Assembly: GCA_026027325.1 (NCBI GenBank)
Contig: JAMSLZ010000005.1
Location: forward strand, 1,674,001-1,738,000
DNA length: 64,000 nt
Source of the DNA: Actinomucor elegans
Taxonomy: Eukaryota > Mucoromycota > Mucoromycetes > Mucorales > Mucoraceae
Direction of reading: 5' to 3'
How positions within the stretch are numbered: the first letter of the stretch is position 1; each line of letters starts with the position of its first letter. The notes below the pieces were generated by a model. That model worked only from the letters and a program-made list of their open reading frames with translations. It was not told where the DNA came from and did not search any database. Positions 1-13,869 of the stretch are shown piece by piece. Position numbers and translations under genes: made by a program.

Positions 1-817
1 CGCAATAATAAACAGTATCGGTTTAGATAATACGGGGTTAAACTTATGTTCTCTTCTTGGAGTTGTGATGGTGCATACTATAATTTAATGTATATGTAAT
101 ATATATTCATTGTATTGCTGTTAAATAACCATTATAATAGATACAGTAGCTCATTTTGAGCATAACATACTAATTTGATGCGGCATTTAACCGTGGTCAG
201 CAAATAGATCGGTAGAACATTAAATGCTAATTAACAAGGTACTCAGTCGTTGCAACCAGAGTATGGCATATTTCTTCTATTTCAGTTCAATAATAAAGTG
301 CTATAGATAAGATAGTGTATTTTACAGAGAATGTGCATCATACAATGAATTATACTACAATTACATTATATTGTAGTATACATTAGTATAATATCACAAA
401 AAAGGAAAACGGAAGCTTGATTGTGCACTAAACAGATACGGATTATGAGTGTCTTCACATCATCTTTTTTATTATTATTATTATTATTACGTATCTAGGT
501 ATATGTTAGCATGGTATAGGAATGTAACCAATGGATAACAAATATTAAAATATGATTATATATACTTCTACACTTGGTTTTCGGGTTAGAGTTGCTTCTT
601 TTCTAAGTGAAGTATCGTTTGTAATAAGGAGCGTAAAAAAAAACGCCCATGTTTAATTCAAAATGTACTGTATTTTACATAATAAGAATAGAGATTAAGT
701 GTACATGCAAGCAAGCGAAATAAAAGAAATAATGAATGAAAAAGTGGTGTATGAGTAACCTTGGTCATAGTTGTTATAATGATAATGCATGTTATGAATT
801 GTATTGGCTCGTTTTTT
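1..817. other. Gene-free region downstream of GUT1
   Basis: No ORF here looks real. It holds the solo TIR-family end at 140-215 and an ATT microsatellite near 470-489. The GUT1 3' end lies just to the right, so its 3' UTR and poly(A) site should fall here. Short ORFs at 658-924 lie in the GUT1 3' region or antisense to it. Confidence 0.6.
140..215 (+). mobile_element. Solo left terminus of the TA-flanked TIR family
   Basis: After a TA dinucleotide at 138-139 the sequence runs GATACAGTAGCTCATTTTGA, then about 15 bases later TTTGATGCGGCATTTAACCG. It matches the terminal consensus seen at 3665, 8825 and 60651. No opposing terminus is visible before the GUT1 gene, so this looks like a truncated or solo end. 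The match was made by eye. Confidence 0.55.
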
Positions 818-2582
818 TTACGGAATATGATCAGCAGGTTTATAGACATCAGTCCAACCAAAGCTTCTATTCACAGCCTCTTCCCATTGACTGTACTTGC
901 GGTCGCGATCTATGTAAAATTTGATTGAGCAAAATGTTACATTTCGATATATATGTCTCTTACCTTCACTACTCCACTTGCCATTGAATATATCCTCTCG
1001 ATCTGCAGTCATCTTCTTGATATCTTCTAATTTCTCCCAGACACCAGCTGCAAGACCAGCTGCGTATGCTGCACCAAGAGCACTTGAATCACGGAATCCA
1101 GGTCGAATCACCGGTATTCCCAAAACATCAGCTTGGATTTGCATACATTGATCAGAATTTGACATGCCACCATCGGCTTTCAGCATTTTTAGAGGAACAT
1201 CGCCGTCAGCTTTCATGGCTTCTAATATAGCTCTGGTTGAGAAACATACAGCTTCCAAAGTAGCTCTTGCAAGATGACATTTATTTGTATACTGCGTCAG
1301 GCCTACCAGAGTACCTCGAGCATCATCGCGCCAATATGGAGCGAAGAGACCTGAAAATGCAGTAACAAAGAACACGCCACCTGTCGATTTCACCTTGGCA
1401 GCAAGAGCGTCAATATCATCTGACGTTTTGATTAATTCTAAATTGTCTCTCAACCACTTTACAGCAGCGCCAGCTACACTGATTGATCCTTCTAAGGCAT
1501 AAGAAACTGGACCATCAGGGCCAAATTGATAACCGACGGTGGATAATAAGCCACTCTTGGATATCACTGGTTCTGGGCCTACATTCATTAACAAGAAAGC
1601 ACCGGTTCCATAGGTGTTTTTAGCCTCTCCCACTTGGAAGCATTTTTGGCCAACCAAAGCAGCCTGTTGATCACCTAAACAACCCATGATAGGAACACCT
1701 TCCAGAGGGCCCCATTGCATATTTCCATAGTTCTCTGAGGAAGATACGATTGTAGGCAACATATGGTTTGGGACGCCAAAGAAATCTAACAAACGTTGAT
1801 CCCATTCGCGCGATTTCAAATTCATGAACATTGTACGACTTGCATTTGTTACATCTGTGATATGCTTTCCACCTTGAATGCCGCCTGTCAAATTCTATTG
1901 TTTTTTTTTAAGTTATAGACGACCACTGTTTAAAACTAAGGTATAACTTACCCATATCAACCAGGTATCTACTGTACCAAACATGGCGCGTTTAGACTCG
2001 ACAGCGTGCATCACCTTAGGGATTCTATCCATTAACCATCTGAGCTTGACAGCCGAAAAGTAATTATGAATTGGTAAACCGCAGATATCTTGTACATTGA
2101 TATCTTGTTGTTTCTCTGCAAGCTCTTTTACAAGGTTGTTTGTACGCGTATCACCCCATACAATCGCATTGTACAGCGGTTCACCCGTCTTGCGATCCCA
2201 AACTAAAGTCGTTTCTCTTTGATTACAGATGCCGACAGCTAATAATGGAAATAGCTCATGTTAGAATAATCATACTATAATCTTGAATACGTTTTACCTT
2301 TCAAATCAGATATGTTGTGGCCCATCATACCAAACTTTCTTACTGCTTCATCAGAACAACGAATCACGGAGTCCAATAAATCGTATGGGTCGTGCTCTAT
2401 CCAACTAATAAAGGATTTAATATGCATTTCACGCGTTCTAATCCTTCTTTTGCATACCCTGGACGCGGGTAAATCTGATCAAACTCGAGTTGATGTGATG
2501 TGACATGATTTCCAGCTTGATCAAAAATCAAAAATCTTGTAGAGGTGGTTCCTTGGTCGATAGCTCCAATATATTGTGGCAT
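818..2582 (-). CDS. GUT1: Glycerol kinase, 5 exons, 513 aa
   Basis: Predicted ATP:glycerol 3-phosphotransferase of the FGGY kinase family, the entry step of glycerol catabolism. Exons (minus strand): 2582-2458, 2404-2298, 2238-1952, 1894-964, 909-818; the sum is 1542 nt including the stop. The N-terminus carries the FGGY phosphate-binding motif DQGTTSTR at residues 9-16. Exon 3 encodes [10 protein letters not shown] and the substrate-region motif DTWLIW. Exon 4 carries [37 protein letters not shown] and [10 protein letters not shown], all typical of glycerol kinases. The C-terminus AVNRSFGW is the usual family ending. The ATG at 2580-2582 gives the standard start ([11 protein letters not shown]). 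Introns of 53-59 nt have GT..AG ends. I see no frameshift or missing catalytic motif. Alternative FGGY sugar kinases fit less well because of the DQGTTSTR and WRDDARG signatures. Confidence 0.95.
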
Positions 2583-3198
2583 TTTTATGGCTATTATGTT
2601 ATCTGTATAATGTAAGGAAAACAAATAAATACAAAAGTGAAAAAAGGCGAGTAAAAAAAAAAGAAAGAAAAAAAAAGTTTCATGATAATAACTGTAGTGT
2701 TTTTAGATATTGAAAAAAGTTTTCGAATAATTGAGAAACATTAGGCTCAATTTAAAAGAGAGCCCAATCGATGAAATTCTCGCTGTAATTGTAGTCATCT
2801 TTCTCGGCTAGTGCAAAAGGCCTACTATCGTTGATCGTGTTTCTACGAGTTTTCTCAACTAGACCTGATATTTATCAATCATTTAGAAAGCTGTTCCATA
2901 TATTCGATGGGAACACAATGCATTTAGTATAAAGCACAGACATACACTCTGCCCGAGTTTTCACGCTCTATCGCCAGTCACAATTGATCTTCTCGTGATA
3001 ATGGGAATTGAAACTGAAACCGCTTTCATAATCTTGTACTCTTTCCAGGAAAATTGTAGCGGTCTTTTGTAATGGGTATCGGAATGATCTTACTAGTGAT
3101 AACATCAAAGAAATATGATATAGATCCTCGGAGTAATCAAGCATAAGTAAACATTGCTCAAAGGTCAAACAAGTGAGTTATCCACAATAAGCAATCAC

Positions 3199-3204
3199 TA
3201 TATA

Positions 3205-3235
<31 letters not shown>
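3199..3235. repeat. TA dinucleotide microsatellite
   Basis: Near-continuous alternating TA tract in the upstream region of GUT1. It is simple-sequence repeat only, with no other signal. Confidence 0.8.
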
Positions 3236-3664
3236 ATGAGTATTATAATTCCATTGCGGAGAAAACACGTCCTTATACAACCGTGATTATCTTGATAAGA
3301 ACTTTCCAACACGAATGAAAAGATGAAAGGATGAATGGTTGAAGCACGCTATATTTGATTTTGCCGTTATCTGATGACGATATAGATCCGTATAATCCAA
3401 CGGTTTAAGGCTATTGGATGTAGTGGTATTCTCAATCAAATAAACTTTTTTTTACACTCTATAATCAATATCGATGGCTTTTTGATTCAGTGTTAAGATA
3501 GTAATCCTCCTCCTACTCATTATGAACGTTCCAGAATTTTATTAGACGAAAAAAAAAAACTTTTGGTTGACGAAAGTTAATGTATTATTGAAGTACAATT
3601 GAGCGCTATTTGTAAAACTAAATAAATATGTCCTTTGTATTAGAGCAAAGCTAGTATTTTAATA

Positions 3665-4282
3665 CATGTAGCAATTCATTCTGTACATGGAGTAGTAATC
3701 AGATGCGACATTTGACCGAGATCGGCCGAGATCTCCCCTGTCAATTAGGTGCAACATACCCAAATATTTGGGCTGCGATTTATATTAAAAATTATCTTCC
3801 AAAAATCGAAGTTCTATGTAGGGAATAAGAATTACGAAATAAAGATACCGAGTACCTGTTTTGGTTTGGAGGTATTAATTGAACTTGTAGATCATTAATT
3901 TTTTTTTAAAAAAAATATATGTTAAGAAAATACAACGAAAAAAAACTATAATGTCGGGGCTTTTAGGACTACCGTACATTTATGAATCATTAAAAGCGTA
4001 CACTCATTAGGAATATTTTTATTTGAATCTACAAATGTACTAAAAGCCAGCAATTTTGATAGACTATTTAAACTAGATGCAGTTGTTTGATTTGAAAGAC
4101 TTTCTGAGGAAAACCAAAAAAAAGCAAGATTTTAGTTTTAAACTACCGTTACCCAATAAAATACACATATTTAAATCCTAAAAAAAATAGGTATAGCTTG
4201 CTAAAGAACGAATAGATCTCCATCGAGCTTGGCCAAATACCGCATTTATTAAGCACTCCATACTCAAATTGGCTGCTATATC
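3665..4282. mobile_element. Short non-autonomous TIR element, about 618 bp, flanked by TA
   Basis: The left end begins CATGTAGCAATTCATTCTG directly after TA (3663-3664) and continues to ATCAGATGCGACATTTGACC at about 3699. The right end is the inverted form: CCAAATACCGCATTTATTAA near 4230, ending TTGGCTGCTATATC at 4282, followed by TA. Both termini share the same outer block and the same inner GCGACATTTGACC block in opposite orientation. There is no coding capacity between them. The TA flanks fit a Tc1/mariner-type target duplication. It looks like a deletion derivative of the element at 60651-62486. Confidence 0.7.
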
Positions 4283-4575
4283 TATTAAAACTTTTTCTAA
4301 ACTATAGCATAGTTAATACTATTCACTTTTTTAATAAATAATTATAATAGGCATGTATATTACTTAAGAGTTAATAATCGATAAATTTCTGGGCTGATCT
4401 TGGTTTACTATCATGTTTAATGGCTATATCTAGGTAACATGTACATAACGAGCTAATGAAACTATTAGAACTTTGGCTTAACCATATTCTATTTAATCTA
4501 CTGTGCTTATCGATAGCAAATGTTAAGTTATTACTACTTGCATTTCATCTAACCTAGAACTAATTATTAATCGGC

Positions 4576-4630
4576 TTGGTTTGGTTTTGTATTTGGCAAG
4601 TACCTCGTACTCGGAATTGGCTACTACATC
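4576..4630 (-). mobile_element. Right-type terminus of the TIR family
   Basis: Inverted form of the terminal consensus: TTGTATTTGGCAAGTACCTC, then CTCGGAATTGGCTACTACATC ending at 4630. It lies about 350 bp beyond the element at 3665-4282 and could be a second, diverged right end or a nested copy. Confidence 0.45.
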
Positions 4631-5142
4631 AATTTGAGCTTTCGTTAAGTGCGTGTACAATTAATTCATTGCTATGCTCGTCAGTAATTAGGTATACATG
4701 CTTTTATAATAATAGTATTATTTGTTCAACTTTAAAGTCAGCGTGTACTGCCTAAATATAAGTGAAAAAGTTGTAAAGGGAAATAATTTATTATATATAC
4801 ACTTTTTCAAACAGCAATATACATGGCTAGTGCCATCGTTTGGGTGTAAAACATAATTCCTACTATATGAAGCATCCCTACAAGTTATTATTATCTAGTT
4901 TTTACATGGCCTTGGCTTTTCTTTTTGTCATTCCTTCAATGCAATAAACGAGCTGTCTTCAAGCTAACAAATTTCAATTTATTTTCTTTCTTGCAATCCA
5001 AAGTATACATCAGCGTTTTTCAGTAATATCAAAAAAGCTACTATGTCCCGAATTAGCAAAATTAAACAGGACACATCATTCAGACTATGTGTGTCACAGC
5101 CAAGAAATAGTTAATGGACTGTAGTAGCACTTGCGCATCCAC

Positions 5143-5252
5143 TTTTTTCCCGTTACGTGACGCTCCTTGCGGCTGAATATAACTTCTTGGTCTAATGTTT
5201 TTTCCCGTTACGTGACGCTCCTTGCGGCTGAATATAACTTCTTGATCTAATG
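5143..5252. repeat. 55-bp direct tandem duplication
   Basis: Two adjacent 55-bp units, 5143-5197 and 5198-5252, differ at one visible base (G versus A near the unit end). Each holds TTACGTGACG, a CRE/ATF-like or bHLH-like core, and the GC-rich stretch CTCCTTGCGGCTGAATATAA. The unit is far more GC-rich than its surroundings and lies about 1.2 kb upstream of the GH9 gene. Confidence 0.85.
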
Positions 5253-6443
5253 TTTGAGCCTACGGCTTCTCTAGAAGTATTCGTCAGTACTAACTAAACA
5301 AAAGAACTGTATTCAGCAGCATAAACTCGTCAGTACCTACATCTCTAGGCCAATCCACCTTTAATTTTGTGCCTGAATAGTATTAATCTATACCATGTAT
5401 GATTTCCTATACTTGAAACTTTGTTTGTCTGCAGCATAACGAAGTTATCATTAAAACATAACAATAAAATAAGCTACCGATAAGAACACCATAAAACACA
5501 ACAATCAAGTAATCTGCTATATAGAAACATAGGAATCTAGTAAAGCTAGCATAGAAAGACCGCAATCAAGCAAGTTATCCATAAAAGTCCAATTGAATAA
5601 GCTATCCATAGATAAGGTTCAACTTTTGCAGCGGAAGAAGAACCCGGTGCGTTAATTTTAGAATTATGTAGCTACGCACAATTGTCAGTATAGAGGAATA
5701 GTTTCACCCAAGAATAGGTCTTTAAGAAAACACAAGCTTGAATTACTATTATATACTTGTTGTAATAACTCGCTCTACGATGTAATGAATTTCATAATTG
5801 ATTACAAGCTGATAACTAGACATATTTTCTTTATTGGTTGCCACGCATAACGAATAAATAGAGAGAGAATCCAGCAGGCTAATGCATGCCTGTCTACTTA
5901 ACTTTTGGTTTTACTGAATCAAGCTTTTCTTCACACACTCAAAATAACTAAGCTTTACGTTCAACGTAATACGCGGACTTGTGGTTAAGCACCTGAGCCT
6001 CATCCTAATAGCCTGCCAGGGCCTTGGGTTTAGCGAAATTCTTTATATGCAAATTCTATTAATACAACGCTAAATAATGAAAGGCACTTTCTTGTTGGTC
6101 GTGTAACATCTGCCCTGCTTTGTTTTCTTTCTCTTTTGTTGATTTGTTTGTATATAATGTATCGTCAGTTATAGCCTACAGCTGCGTTGTAATCGCAATT
6201 TGGCTTGGGCCCGCGCAATCACTACTACTAGAACAAAGTTGAGTGATTTACAGTTTTTGAAAGTGACAGTACAAGTTGCCTTATGAAGAAAATTACTTTT
6301 TTTAGTTCAAAACATGTCATCTAGGCATTCTACCTAATCCGAGAGTTCTATCTGTAAACAAAGAAATATCATATAAAAGCTTTGATTTTTAAGTAAAGGA
6401 AAAAAAAAAGCACCTTATCGATTCTTTTGTTACATAAAATTAG

Positions 6444-8388
<1,945 letters not shown>

Positions 8389-10258
8389 GACTGAGGTACC
8401 CATACTATTCCCCTCCCCCTCATATATAGACTGTATATTTCAAATCATAACTGTGCATTCATGTAATTGTTTCATCTATGCATATTAATTATATATTATA
8501 TATTACTTTGTAACAATGTATCCTATTTATAATAGAAAGGACCGCTCTTAACATACCATAATATATAATGGGCCTGAACGTTTTGGTATATTGATGAAAC
8601 GAAAAATAAACTGATGTTTTTTTTCGTGATACTTATACACTTGGATATCTGGACTAGTACTAATGGATACTGACAGAAAACATATCCGCTTAATAATGAA
8701 ATCAAGAAAGTTCTAGACTTTTTGAATGAAAGAAGAATCAAATCATCTGTGTGATGGAAGTTATGAAAGAGCAATTATTAGATCAATAAAACAAAATTAT
8801 ATAAGTGAGACCAAGCTTTTATCAGAATGCAGTAGCTCATTCTGAGCATGGGTTGTTATTCCAATGTGAGATTTGGTCGAGATCTGTTGCGAGATGTAAA
8901 GACCATTATATCTAGTTGTTATGAATCTCATGTAACTTACCGGATAATCATTTAATTTTTTTTTTTGTATTTTACTAAATAAAGGTTTTTTAGTAGGTGA
9001 AGTGGCTCATTCACTTGTCAGGCACGCGCAATATACAAGTGAAATCGGCACTAATTTCCAAGACTGATTGTTTTTAAAACCGGGATACGAAAACTGCTGA
9101 CCCTACAAATCAGAAGCATTAAAAAAATAAACAAAAGGCCCAGCAAGTGCAGCAAATTCGTACTCAAAAGCTTGCGTATGGTTTAGTTATTGGATGGTAC
9201 ACGTTTTATAGAGGAGTTTGGCTTGAATTCTTTCTACAAATAGTAAAAAACATTATAGTGTCGGAGCTGCATACGATTTTTGAGCTTATTGAATTATAAC
9301 TTTAGAACTCCATACATCTAAAAGAACATACTTATCTATTTATTCAACCATCAAAATTCAATGAAATCGAACTTCACTATTGAAACTCAGAACTTTAAAA
9401 TTTCATAGTTAAATTTCCTAGAACTTCCAACATAACATACTATGAGGACGTGTTTACAATTTGGGCGATTAGAAAATATACAAAATTAAGCTTTGTATTG
9501 AAGTATAAACATTTTGTATAGAAACAGAAATAAAAAGAATGCATTGGCGGAGTTTTATAGCGCTTGATAATTCTGACCTAAAGCTACTCAAATTAACCCA
9601 ACTAAAAAAAAATATTCTGCCTATATCTTGTATTGAAAAAAAAAGTGGAAGCAAATTTTTGTTGCAGAGGTTCCATAATGGAAGGAAGCAATATTTCAGG
9701 GGACTACAGCCAATAAAATGACCTCAGTGAAATCATTGTTACCGCGGCTATTATTGGAGCTGTCATGGCGTACTAAATACGTCGAATATCTCGGTCAAGC
9801 TTGATCAAATGTCGTAATTGATTACTAGTTTATGCTCAGAATGAGTTGCTGCATCTAATGAAACTACAAATTGGAATGTAACTTACATTGGCTTCATTAT
9901 CTATCTATTCCTGGAAAAGATTGATCAGTGTCACCAAATAAAAAAAATATCAATGAACCGTAGGTATAAATCGAATTTATTCAATTAGGCAATAGAGGGC
10001 ATATACATAGTTATATCATTAAAGAGAAGGAAAAAAAAAAGAGGGAGGACCATAGTAGTAGCAGTAGTATCATATTAAGCGCATAAGTTTTGGCTGTTGC
10101 TGTTGATTAATAAATAATAAAAAAAAAGGGGGTATGCATACAAGTACAATGTCCTTAAATTCAATAAAAAGGCGTACTTCTTATATATATCCTATTGATA
10201 GACAATTCTTTCATATGTTGGATTGTTGTAAAGTAATTTTGTTGGTGTGCAGCTTTTT
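8389..10258. other. Gene-free region between the GH9 gene and the Zn2Cys6 gene
   Basis: A convergent intergenic region of about 1.9 kb. Most of it (8825-9855) is a TIR-family element. The rest is AT-rich 3' flank of both genes, with poly(A)/poly(T) runs. Short ORFs at 8523-8774 and 9469-9721 show no family resemblance. Confidence 0.6.
8825..9855. mobile_element. Non-autonomous TIR element, about 1.03 kb
   Basis: The left end is GAATGCAGTAGCTCATTCTG, continuing to AATGTGAGATTTGGTCGAGA. The right end is inverted: CTCGGTCAAGCTTGATCAAA near 9791, then TGCTCAGAATGAGTTGCTGC ending in CATC at 9855 and followed by TA. The outer CTCATTCTGAGCAT block is nearly identical in both ends. The interior carries no recognisable transposase, only AT-rich sequence and short ORFs. 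Confidence 0.75.
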
Positions 10259-11523
10259 CTAAAATAGCTGATTATTGTAATAGGAATGCTGAGAATCGAC
10301 TTCGGATTTACCAAACCATTGGTTCGTGTTTGGATAGACCGTAGCTTTCTCGACATAATAATTCTGATCTTCCACGTAGTATTGGTTCTTATTTGCGTAA
10401 AGATTCTGGTAAGGAGAAAAGGTATTACTCATGTCTGTCATGATATTATAAGTTGGAGGGACCATGGGTGTCGTAGCCTGCAACTTGGGTACTAGGGGCT
10501 GGTCATACTGATAGGATACATCAAAGTTATTTGTATAACCAAAATTGCCGGGAACTGCGTTAATACTATAGTCATAGTTGATGGGTGAAAGGTAATCTTG
10601 ACTGCTAGGCTCTATGTCAGGATAAATACCATACTCATCACTGGAAAAAGACTGACGTTGAACCATGAGTGGGTTGTATTGATCGAGTTCAACCGCAGCT
10701 ACAGTATTATTGATATTGTTAACTCTATTATTAGTCGTTGTAGTACTTTTTGGTTGACAGACACTGTCAAAAGAAGAGGAATAATTGACGCTACTCTTGC
10801 TATAAAAGTTATAAAAGCGTTGCTCTGCAATGTTTTCTGATTCAATATCATAAGGAACTGATGCTTCATCGCAGTATTGAGGAGATTGAGACCATTGATC
10901 AATAATAGGCGAGACATACGTCGGTACATAGTTATTGGTGGTAGCGGTGGTGGTTTCTTCTATTTTTACCACTACTGGTTGGGATACTACAAGGTCTATC
11001 ATATATAATTTAGTTAAATATATTTGCATTAATGCTCTCTATGTACCTTTCTTTGAAACAATGCGCTGAGGGACAGTGCCTAGTTTCTTTCGGTAAGGAC
11101 CACGTTTGAAGCCCTTCTTGCGTTCTTTTCTGGGAGAGTTTATGCAAGTGTCTGTGATACCAAGCTTGATACAACGTTGACAGGGACGCCCTTCGTCGCA
11201 TTTCTTGCATGCCCTTTGGCAGTTTACTATGAATATATATTAGACTGTTGCACGTGAATCAAAAAATCGTGTAACTGCAATACGCTAAATGGATACGAAC
11301 CACATGCATTTTTAACTTGGCTTCGACGTTTTGATGCCTTCTTCTTGGACAGGGGCTTTGATGATGTAGATTGAGAAGGGAATGGAGAGGCGCTGAATAC
11401 GCTTTTCAGTGCTGAAGGATCCAACTTGGTTTCAAGTGGAAACATATTTTCTTCCTCATAATTATTATAAAGTGGATGAGATGGCAGAATTGAATCTAGA
11501 GGTGAAGGTGATGATAAATTCAT
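10259..11523 (-). CDS. Zn(II)2Cys6 transcription factor, 3 exons, 379 aa
   Basis: Fungal binuclear zinc-cluster DNA-binding protein, expected to be nuclear. Exons: 11523-11301, 11226-11047, 10995-10259; the sum is 1140 nt. The zinc cluster spans the first splice junction: Cys at about 74, 77, 84, 90, 93 and 102 with spacing C-x2-C-x6-C-x5-C-x2-C-x8-C, plus an extra Cys at 81. It is followed by the basic linker RKERKKGFKRGPYRKK, a hallmark of one conserved fungal subgroup. The N-terminal 70 residues are Ser/Pro-rich with a KKKASKRR basic patch. The C-terminal 240 residues are Asn/Tyr/Gln-rich and disordered, like an activation region. I see no fungal_trans middle domain. The ATG at 11523 is chosen because the longer in-frame reading upstream is a hydrophobic artefact. 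The donor of intron 1 is GTTCGT, which is unusual. Target genes cannot be deduced. Confidence 0.85.
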
Positions 11524-13869
11524 CGTGAATTGGGTAGGATTTGATCGAAAATTAACGTTTTTGCTGTACAGATAATGAAGGAAAGAAGCGGTGAAAAAAA
11601 AAAAAGAAAAGAGTAAATGAAAAAGAAGTGGCTTTATAACTGATAAAGCAGTTTTTAATTTACAAAATAGTTTTCTTACCATTTTCAAATAATGAATACT
11701 CGTCCTTTTGATTATGTTATTCTATACAAATCTGAGGCCAATTGCGTAGCCATTTACCCTCTATACTCATTTGTTGTCAATGTTTTGTTTTTTGTTTTTG
11801 TTTTGATTCTGTCAATACAGTTATATCTTTTGGATTCATCATTGTTCTTTCAGACGCAGAAAAAAGAGAGCATGCTATTTGTTAATGTTTGTACTACTAA
11901 AGTTGATATCAATCTTCTGTGTTCAATTCATTGTAGCTTTAACTTGTTCAAACAATTGGCAAGTCGTATAGGTTGCGTATGTATATCGTTGTTATGGTTC
12001 TATAACCCCCTTACGGCCCTTGACATGTATATCATGTAGAGACTGAGTTCAGTTAGGCGGTGTTTGGATATACACGTGGCATTTGTATCCAATAGAAGGT
12101 AATGGCTTGCCTGGCTTGATTAAAGCACGGTAAAGATATACGAAATATTACGATATTAACGTGATAGAGTTTCGCTTTGGATTTTAGAGCAGTTTTTATA
12201 GACAATTTGCTTTTTTTAAAGAAAAACATTCAAGTATGTACAACCAGACGCGGGGCTGGGTATCTTCATAAAAATGAAAGAAGAAAAAAGGAGCACTTGT
12301 AGCTTACTGGGTCTTCAAGCGCTTATGGCTAGGAGTAAAAATTCGTTTCAAATCTATAGTGAATATAGTGCGCGTTGTATGCTCCAAAAAAGGGTCGATT
12401 TTGTTCATTTTTACTGGTGGATCCTACTTGAGAAGCAGCACACACAACAGGTCGAAATGCATGCAGAAACAAGAGTAACCTAATCTAGAAAGAAACCGAG
12501 ACAGGGCTCGCGGTAAGGACTTGCCCTTGATAAATTTAACTTTTTCTGCAAAAAACCGCCACTTTGTCTTTTGGGCAGGGGCAGTTATATGGTTACTTTC
12601 CTAAATCAACAAGAGCATAACAAAAAAAGAAAAAAAAAACTCAAATAATAGGTCATTTATATCTCAAAAGTGACCCAGGTCTTGATATTGATCTGATCGC
12701 TCTTCCTGGACATGCTCTTGTTATTGTTACACTATATAGATCCATGTTAACCTTGAATAAGAATGATCGGAGTAACATAATGCTATTAGTGGAAAGATAA
12801 GATGTATTATGATTACTTTAAATAACAAGGTCGATTGAACTGAGTAAGGAATATGAAAAAAATAGTATCGTTAGCTAGAAATCATGTAAGCAATAGATTC
12901 ATATCGCTAAACCGTACAGTAAAAAAAAAAAAAAAAAAAAAGAACGTTCTCAAACACCTCTTGTTTTTTAGAGTCAAGCTGTCAACCTGAAAAATAAGCC
13001 AAATACAATAACTTTCGGTGCAACTACAATGGGCCTTCAGTGAAGGTCCCCGTTCTGAATAAAAAATGCGAGCTTTATAATGAATTCAGAGTGCGCAACA
13101 GCAAAAGATGCGCGCGCGTGTACCCATCGCATATGTAAAAAAAAATGACAACGGACAGAGACCCCAACTAAAGACTATTTGTAAGGAGAACCCCATAATA
13201 TAACCAGAGCATAACTAGGGTATAACCAAAGTATAACCAGAATATATCCATAGTATAACCAAAATATAACCAGAGTATAACCAGAGTATAACCGGTATAA
13301 CCTGTTTACCAATAGTTTTATCTTATATTGATCAGAACCCTTTTTGTGGCAAGCTGTTGGGTAGTTCAAAGAGGATTACAATCCCGAAGGGAGCCCTTGA
13401 ATATCGAGTTCTCGGGGGAAGTGTGCTACCTCGCTATCATAACAACTGATCAAGAAACAGACCTGCATTTTTTTTTAAGTCAAACAATCAAACGCATACT
13501 TGAGCGTTGATTAGTACAGTGCTGCGCTGTAATTAATTGTTGCGTGAATAATAATCACTCCACACACTGCCAGGATGAAACCTACAGCAATTATTAGATT
13601 TCGATTCAATAGTCAAATCCAAATCAGGCATCTGAACCTCATGGTGGTAATCTCACTATTACCAAATGTTCCACATCGAAAAGCTGTTAGAACCTAAAGA
13701 ACATTAAGGCAGCATTAGCTTGTGTATTCCTCTTTCAATATCGTTTATTTTTCATTTTATTTTTTTATACACGCAGTATTGATAGGACTAGCTAAATTAA
13801 CTGAGGGGAAACGATATGATATATAACAAAAATTTCAATACAAATTTTTCACAATGAAATAAGACCAGC
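11524..13869. other. 2.3 kb gene-poor region upstream of the zinc-cluster gene
   Basis: No supported gene. The 115-codon ORF at 11692-12039 and the 69-codon ORF at 12274-12483 have T-rich or low-complexity translations and no splice context. The region holds a poly(A) tract at about 12921-12941 and an 11-bp minisatellite at 13195-13302. The left part is the likely promoter of the zinc-cluster gene, and the right end is 3' flank of the RlpA-like gene. Confidence 0.55.
13195..13302. repeat. Minisatellite, about 10 copies of an 11-bp unit
   Basis: Degenerate tandem copies of AGAGTATAACC (variants AAAGTATAACC, ATAGTATAACC, AGAATATATCC) run without interruption for about 108 bp, in a gene-free stretch. 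Read on the minus strand it produces a spurious Tyr/Leu-rich repeat ORF. Confidence 0.85.

Larger units (their letters stand above)
2583..6443. other. 3.9 kb gene-poor region between GUT1 and the GH9 gene
   Basis: This is a divergent intergenic region holding both upstream regions. I see no convincing gene; ORFs such as the one at 2968-3168 have no family resemblance and no splice context. It contains a TA-dinucleotide run at about 3199-3235, a TIR-family element at 3665-4282, another TIR-family end at 4576-4630, and a 55-bp perfect-period tandem duplication at 5143-5252. Poly(T)/poly(A) runs are frequent. Confidence 0.6.

Noticed and set aside
11692..12039. 115-codon ORF upstream of the Zn2Cys6 gene
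   Set aside because: T-rich hydrophobic translation, no homology and no splice context; it lies in the likely promoter.
13195..13302. Regularly spaced repeats as a CRISPR-like array
   Set aside because: The units are contiguous 11-mers with no spacers, in a eukaryotic genome; it is a minisatellite.
13175..13369. Tyr/Leu-repeat ORF on the minus strand
   Set aside because: Its repeat is just the translation of the 11-bp minisatellite.
13328..13450. Possible tRNA (GGTAGTTCAAAG, GAGTTCTCG)
   Set aside because: No cloverleaf with matching acceptor arms and no proper T-loop could be folded by eye. No tRNA or rRNA gene was found anywhere in the window.
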